Below, one piece after another: positions 60,881-64,000 of a stretch of DNA of 64,000 nt. Both the position numbers and the translations under genes were made by a program. Source of the DNA: Ascidia mentula (Eukaryota > Chordata > Ascidiacea > Phlebobranchia > Ascidiidae); the NCBI GenBank assembly GCA_947561715.1, contig OX387203.1, forward strand, positions 18,166,001 through 18,230,000, written 5' to 3'. Numbering within the stretch: the stretch's first letter is position 1; every line of letters begins with the position of its first letter. Below the pieces are notes generated by a model. It did no database searches. It was not told the origin of the DNA and was given only the letters and a program-made list of their open reading frames with translations.

Positions 60881-62800
60881 TTTACTTAATTCCGCCCAAC
60901 CTTAGCCACCATAGTTTCAAACATGCGTTTTCGTTCGCGAAGAAAAAACTAAAGGACATAGGCCAATTTGGTTTTAACTGCTCGTTTTGTACTGGCATCT
61001 ACTATTTGTGTGCAAAATTTCAAGTCGCCTGATTTAAAAATGTTCAAATCACAGACGGAAAACTTTCAAATTTACTTAATTCCGCCAAACATTAGCCACC
61101 ATAGTTTCAAACATGCGTTTTCGTTCGCGAAGAAAAAACTAAAGGACATAGGCCAATTTGGTTTTAACTGCTCGTTTTGTACTGGCATCTAGTATTTGTG
61201 TGCAAAATTTCAAGTCGCCTGATTTAAAAATGTTCAAATCACAGACGGAAAACTTTCAAATTTACTTAATTCCGCCCAACCTTAGCCACCATAGTTTCAA
61301 ACATGCGTTTTCGTTCGCAAATAAAAAACTAAAGGACATAGGCCAATTTGGTTTTAACTTCTCGTTTTGTACTGGCATCTAGTATTTGTGTGCAAAATTT
61401 CATGTCGCCTGATTTAAAAATGTTCAAATCACAGACGGAAAACTTTCAAATTTACTTAATTCCGCCCAACCTTAGCCACCATAGTTTCAAACATGCGTTT
61501 TCGTTCGCGAATAAAAAACTAACAGACATACCCCAATTTGGTTTTTACTGCTCGTTTTGTACTGGCATCTAGTATTTGTGTGCAAAATTTCAAGTCGCCT
61601 GATTTAAAAATATTCAAATCACAGGCGGACAACTTCCAAATTTACTTAATTCCGCCCAACCTTAGCCACCATAGTTTCGAACATGCGTTTTCGTTCGCGA
61701 AGAAAAAACTAAAGGACATAGGCCAATTTAGTTTTAACTGCTCGTTTTGTTCTGGCATCTAGTATTTGTGTGCAAAATTTCAAGTCGCCTGATTTAAAAA
61801 TATTCAAATCACAGGCGGACAACTTCCAAATTTACTTAATTCCGCCCAACCTTAGCCACCATAGTTTCAAACATGCGTTTTCGTTCGCGAAGAAAAAACT
61901 AAAGGACATAGGCCAATTTGGTTTTTACTGCTCGTTTTGTACTGGCATCTAGTATTTGTGTGCAAAATTTCAAGTCGCCTGATTTAAAAATATTCAAATC
62001 GCAGGCGGACAACTTCCAAATTTACTTAATTCCGCCCAACCTTAGCCACCATAGTTTCAAACATGCGTTTTCGTTCGCGAAGAAAAAACTAAAGGACATA
62101 GGCCAATTTAGTTTTAACTGCTCGTTTTGTTCTGGCATCTAGTATTTGTGTGCAAAATTTCAAGTCGCCTGATTTAAAAATATTCAAATCACAGGCGGAC
62201 AACTTCCAAATTTACTTAATTCCGCCCAACCTTAGCCACCATAGTTTCAAACATGCGTTTTCGTTCGCGAAGAAAAAACTAAAGGACATAGGCCAATTTG
62301 GTTTTAACTGCTCGTTTTGTACTGGCATCTAGTATTTGTGTGCAAAATTTCAAGTCGCCTGATTTAAAAATGTTCAAATCACAGACGGAAAACTTTCAAA
62401 TTTACTTAATTCCGCCAAACATTAGCCACCATAGTTTCAAACATGCGTTTTCGTTCGCAAATAAAAAACTAAAGGACATAGGCCAATTTGGTTTTCACTT
62501 CCCGTTTTGTACTGGCATCTAGTATTTGTGTGCAAAATTTCAAGTCGATTGATATAAAAATATTCAAATCACAGGCGGACAACTTCCAAATTTACTAAAT
62601 TCCACCCAACCTTAGCCACCATAGTTTCAAACATGCGTTTTCGTTCGCAAATAAAAAACTAAAGGACATAGGCCAATTTGGTTTTTACTGCTCGTTTTGT
62701 ACTGGCATCTAGTACTTGTGTGGAGAATTTCAAGTCGCTTGATATAAAAATGTTCAAATCACAGACGGACAACTTTCAAATTTACTTAATTCCGCCAAAC
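60880..62800. repeat. 190-bp satellite, main subfamily again
   Basis: About ten monomers of the main type, beginning at a sharp switch inside a monomer near 60880 (GACAACTGTCAAATTTACTTAA). Confidence 0.92.
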
Positions 62801-64000
62801 ATTAGCCACCGTGGTTTCAAACATGCGTTTTCGGCAAACAATCAAATTCTATAAGACCTACGCCAATTTGGTTTTCATTGCTCGTTTTGTACTGGCATAT
62901 TGTATTTGTGTGCAAAATTTCGAGTCACTTGATGTTAAAATGTTAAAATCACAGGGGGACAACTGTCAAATTTAGTTCATTTCTCCGTACCTTAGCCACC
63001 GTGGTTTCAAACATGCGTTTTCGGCAAACAATCAAATTCTGCAAGACATACGCCAATTTGGTTTTCATTGCTCGTTTTGTACTGGCATCTTATATTTGTG
63101 TGCAAAATTTCGAGTCGCTTGATGTAAAAATGTTAAAATCACAGGGGGACAACTGTCAAATTTAGTTCATTTCTCCGTACCTTAGCCACCGTGGTTTTAA
63201 ACATGCGTTTTCGGCAAACAATCAAATTCTGCAAGACATACGCCAATTAGATTTTCACTGCTCGTTTTGTACTGGCATCTAATATTTGTGTGCAAAATTT
63301 CAAGTTGCTTGATATAAAAATGTCGAAATCACAGGCGGACAACTGTCAAATTTAGTTCATTTCGCCGAACCTTAACCACCAGAGTTTCAAACATACGTTT
63401 TCGTTTGCGAAAAAAAAATAAAGGACATACGCAAATTTGGTTTTTATTGCTCGTTTTGTACTGGCATCTAATATTTGTGTGCAAAATTTCAAGTCGCTTG
63501 ATATAAAAATGTCGAAATCACAGGCGGACAACTGTCAAATTTAGTTCATTTCGCCGAACCTTAGCCACCATGGTTGCAAACATGCGTTTTCGGCAAACAA
63601 TCAAATTCTATAGGATATACGCCAATTTGGTTTTCATTGCTCGTTTTGTACTGACATCTTATATTTGTGTGCAAAATTTCAAGTCGCTTGATATAAAAAT
63701 GTCGGAATCACAGGCGGACAACTGTCAAATTTAGTTCATTTCGCCGAACTTAGCCACCATAGTTTCAAACATGCGTTTTCGACAAACAATTAAATTCTAT
63801 AGGACATACGCCAAATTGGTTTTCATTGTTCGTTTTGTACTGACATCTTATATTTGTGTGCAAAATTTCAAGTCGCTTGATATAAAAATGTCGGAATCAC
63901 AGGCGGACAACTGTCAAATTTAGTTCATTTCGCCGAACCTTAGCCACCATAGTTTCAAACATACGTTTTCGTTTACGAATAAAATTCTGAAGGACATGCG
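62800..64000. repeat. Divergent satellite subfamily, second block
   Basis: Same units in the same order as 58440-59638; the array runs off the window end. Confidence 0.92.

Noticed and set aside
1..64000. The many 74-codon frames spaced 190 bp apart as a gene family
   Set aside because: They start at TTG, change frame with each monomer, overlap their neighbours, and follow the satellite exactly. They are a by-product of the repeat.
41280..64000. CRISPR-like array
   Set aside because: The units are contiguous 190-bp repeats without spacers, in a eukaryotic setting.

Overview
The window is eukaryotic. Its genes are split by GT-AG introns, it carries animal-type transposons, and one gene encodes a seven-transmembrane receptor whose ectodomain is built of LDL-receptor class A (LDLa) repeats. 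Base composition is AT-rich. The receptor type (relaxin-receptor/GRL101-like), the compact exons and the CACTA transposon that carries a SAM-domain gene suggest a marine invertebrate. A tunicate such as Ciona is my best guess, but the sequence does not prove it.

Layout. (1) 1-9151 and 14036-15104 form a tandem satellite of 190-bp monomers. It is split by a complete EnSpm/CACTA DNA transposon (9152-14035) with a 2-bp TA target duplication. The element carries an intact 781-codon transposase and, downstream on the same strand, a six-exon gene of about 411 codons resembling SAMD3-like proteins. (2) 15105 to about 41085 is an island of non-satellite DNA. It holds a small type I membrane-protein gene (15612-18028, minus) and a large LDLa receptor gene (19094-33832, minus; 13 exons traced, start codon exon not found). 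It also holds a non-autonomous LTR retrotransposon nested inside a terminal-inverted-repeat element within a receptor intron, hammerhead-like motifs probably left by Penelope-like elements, and a tRNA-like SINE relic. At 34.4-41.1 kb there is a graveyard of another transposon family with SGNH-hydrolase-like, DDE-transposase-like, Ulp1-protease-like and PHD-like pieces. (3) About 41.1 kb to 64000 is satellite again, about 120 monomers, with clear higher-order structure (7-, 10-, 11- and 12-monomer duplications and a 4,362-bp block duplication) and a divergent subfamily at 58.2-60.9 and 62.8-64.0 kb.

The receptor and the membrane protein share a strand and lie next to each other, but nothing shows a functional link. 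The two transposon genes act together as a mobile unit. The many 74-codon open frames in the satellite are a by-product of a 190-bp stop-poor repeat and are not annotated as genes.

Exon joins were made by eye from splice consensus and reading-frame phase. No database search was possible. Family names rest on motifs visible in the translations.
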